Assembly (NCBI GenBank): GCA_945897545.1
Contig: CAMDGJ010000143.1
Span: forward strand, 1-7,166
Reading direction: 5' to 3'
From: Flavobacterium psychrophilum
Lineage (GTDB): Bacteria; Bacteroidota; Bacteroidia; Flavobacteriales; Flavobacteriaceae
Length of the DNA: 7,166 bases
Of the stretch, positions 6,464 to 7,166 are shown in pieces; position 1 is the stretch's first letter; each line of letters starts with the position of its first letter. A model generated the notes under the pieces. The model was not told the origin of the DNA, did not search any database, and worked only from the letters and a program-made list of their open reading frames with translations. A program made the translations under genes and the position numbers.

Positions 6464-7166
6464 CTATTTCAAGAAAGCTAGTAAATCTAAAGCACGTTTA
6501 TCAGTAGGGTCTAATTCTAATGATTTATTCACAAACTCTTTTGCTTTGACTTTATCAGTTGCTAAGTAAGTAGAAGCAATATTATTGTAGGACTCTATAA
6601 ATTTTTTCTTTACGAGTGGTTTTGCAACTTCTTCAGGTCCCTTTTCAGTTGCTTTTGCTATAAAATCTTCGTAATTTTTTTTCATTACTTCATTGTTTTC
6701 TAACAATGCATTGGTTCTTGCTCTATATATATAAGCATCCTGATACGTTGGAGACGCTTGAATTACTTTTTCAAAAGCAAGATCTGCTTTTTGCAAAGCT
6801 ACTTTATCAACAACTACATCTTTTTTGATATTTGCATAATAAATTGACAATCCAAGATAAATATTATCGTCTATATAGTTTTTGTATTCAGAATTTTTTG
6901 TTCCATATTCAAAAACGGGAATGGCTTCTTTGTATAATTTTTGGGTAAACAACTTTTTTCCAACTTCATTAAACTCTTCGATAATTAAAGGTTCAATTTC
7001 TACCGCTTTTTTTATATCAGCTAGACCTGAATTGTATAAAACAGAATCAATTGATAATCCATCAGCGCTAAAACCTTTTTTGAATTTTGCTGTTGCTAAA
7101 TATAAATAATCTTTTGCAATGATCTTGTTGTCTAGATTTGAAATAAATGTTTCTAATGATTTAATC
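6464..7166 (-). CDS. TPR-repeat protein, C-terminal part (N-terminus beyond window)
   Basis: The frame is open from the right edge to the TAG at 6464, leaving 233 visible residues. An in-frame TTG at 6952 is an internal leucine, not the start, since the TPR pattern continues through it. Helical repeats can be seen at visible residues about 62-90 (with KLYKEAIPVFEYG), 123-155 (ADLAFEKVIQASPTYQDAYI) and 189-223 (KEFVNKSLELDPTDKRAL), each with the small-residue and proline-ending pattern of TPR motifs. TPR proteins act as protein-binding scaffolds. The sequence resembles a long, secreted or periplasmic flavobacterial TPR protein that I recall being encoded downstream of ExbB/ExbD/TonB and a PstS-like substrate-binding protein. 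That context would lie to the right of the window and is not seen here. A strong terminator follows, so this is the last gene of its transcript. Confidence 0.85.
   Translation of the reverse strand, partial: IKSLETFISNLDNKIIAKDYLYLATAKFKKGFSADGLSIDSVLYNSGLADIKKAVEIEPLIIEEFNEVGKKLFTQKLYKEAIPVFEYGTKNSEYKNYIDDNIYLGLSIYYANIKKDVVVDKVALQKADLAFEKVIQASPTYQDAYIYRARTNALLENNEVMKKNYEDFIAKATEKGPEEVAKPLVKKKFIESYNNIASTYLATDKVKAKEFVNKSLELDPTDKRALDLLAFLK

Noticed and set aside
6882..7109. Plus-strand open frame at the right edge
   Set aside because: It is antisense to the TPR gene, whose frame continues through this stretch to the window edge.

Overview
The window looks like chromosomal DNA of a Flavobacterium-like member of the Bacteroidota. 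The DNA is AT-rich. Shine-Dalgarno sites are absent, and several gene starts are preceded by a TAnnTTTG box, the -7 promoter element of this phylum. The protein types (Calx-beta repeat surface protein, YkgJ-type cysteine-cluster protein, QueE, TPR protein) also fit. The genus is inferred from these features, not from any search.

Layout. Positions 1-4077 (minus) are one uninterrupted reading frame of 1359 codons that runs off the left edge. It encodes most of a very large secreted or surface protein. In order it has an unusually long N-terminal extension, a signal sequence, a beta-rich module (M1), three tandem 111-residue Calx-beta-type repeats, a second copy of the module (M2), a fourth repeat, a SdiA-regulated/YjiK-type beta-propeller, a cadherin-like domain and the first residues of a further domain. 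Positions 4078-4303 are a 226-base gap with its likely -7 box and a weak hairpin behind the upstream gene. Positions 4304-4804 (minus) encode a YkgJ-family cysteine-cluster protein that seems to start with TTG.

Positions 4805-4896 are a short divergent intergenic region holding a GC-rich palindrome that resembles a dispersed repeat. Positions 4897-5607 (plus) encode a class I SAM-dependent methyltransferase. It converges, with only 9 bases between stop codons, on queE (5617-6249, minus), the 7-carboxy-7-deazaguanine synthase of queuosine biosynthesis. Positions 6250-6463 hold the queE promoter and a strong 15-bp-stem terminator. Positions 6464-7166 (minus) are the C-terminal part of a TPR protein that enters from the right edge.

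The genes do not form one pathway. QueE (tRNA modification), the methyltransferase, the YkgJ protein and the TPR protein look like ordinary single-gene units. The least ordinary part is the modular surface protein with its internal duplications. No defence system, CRISPR array, tRNA, rRNA or transposase gene is visible.
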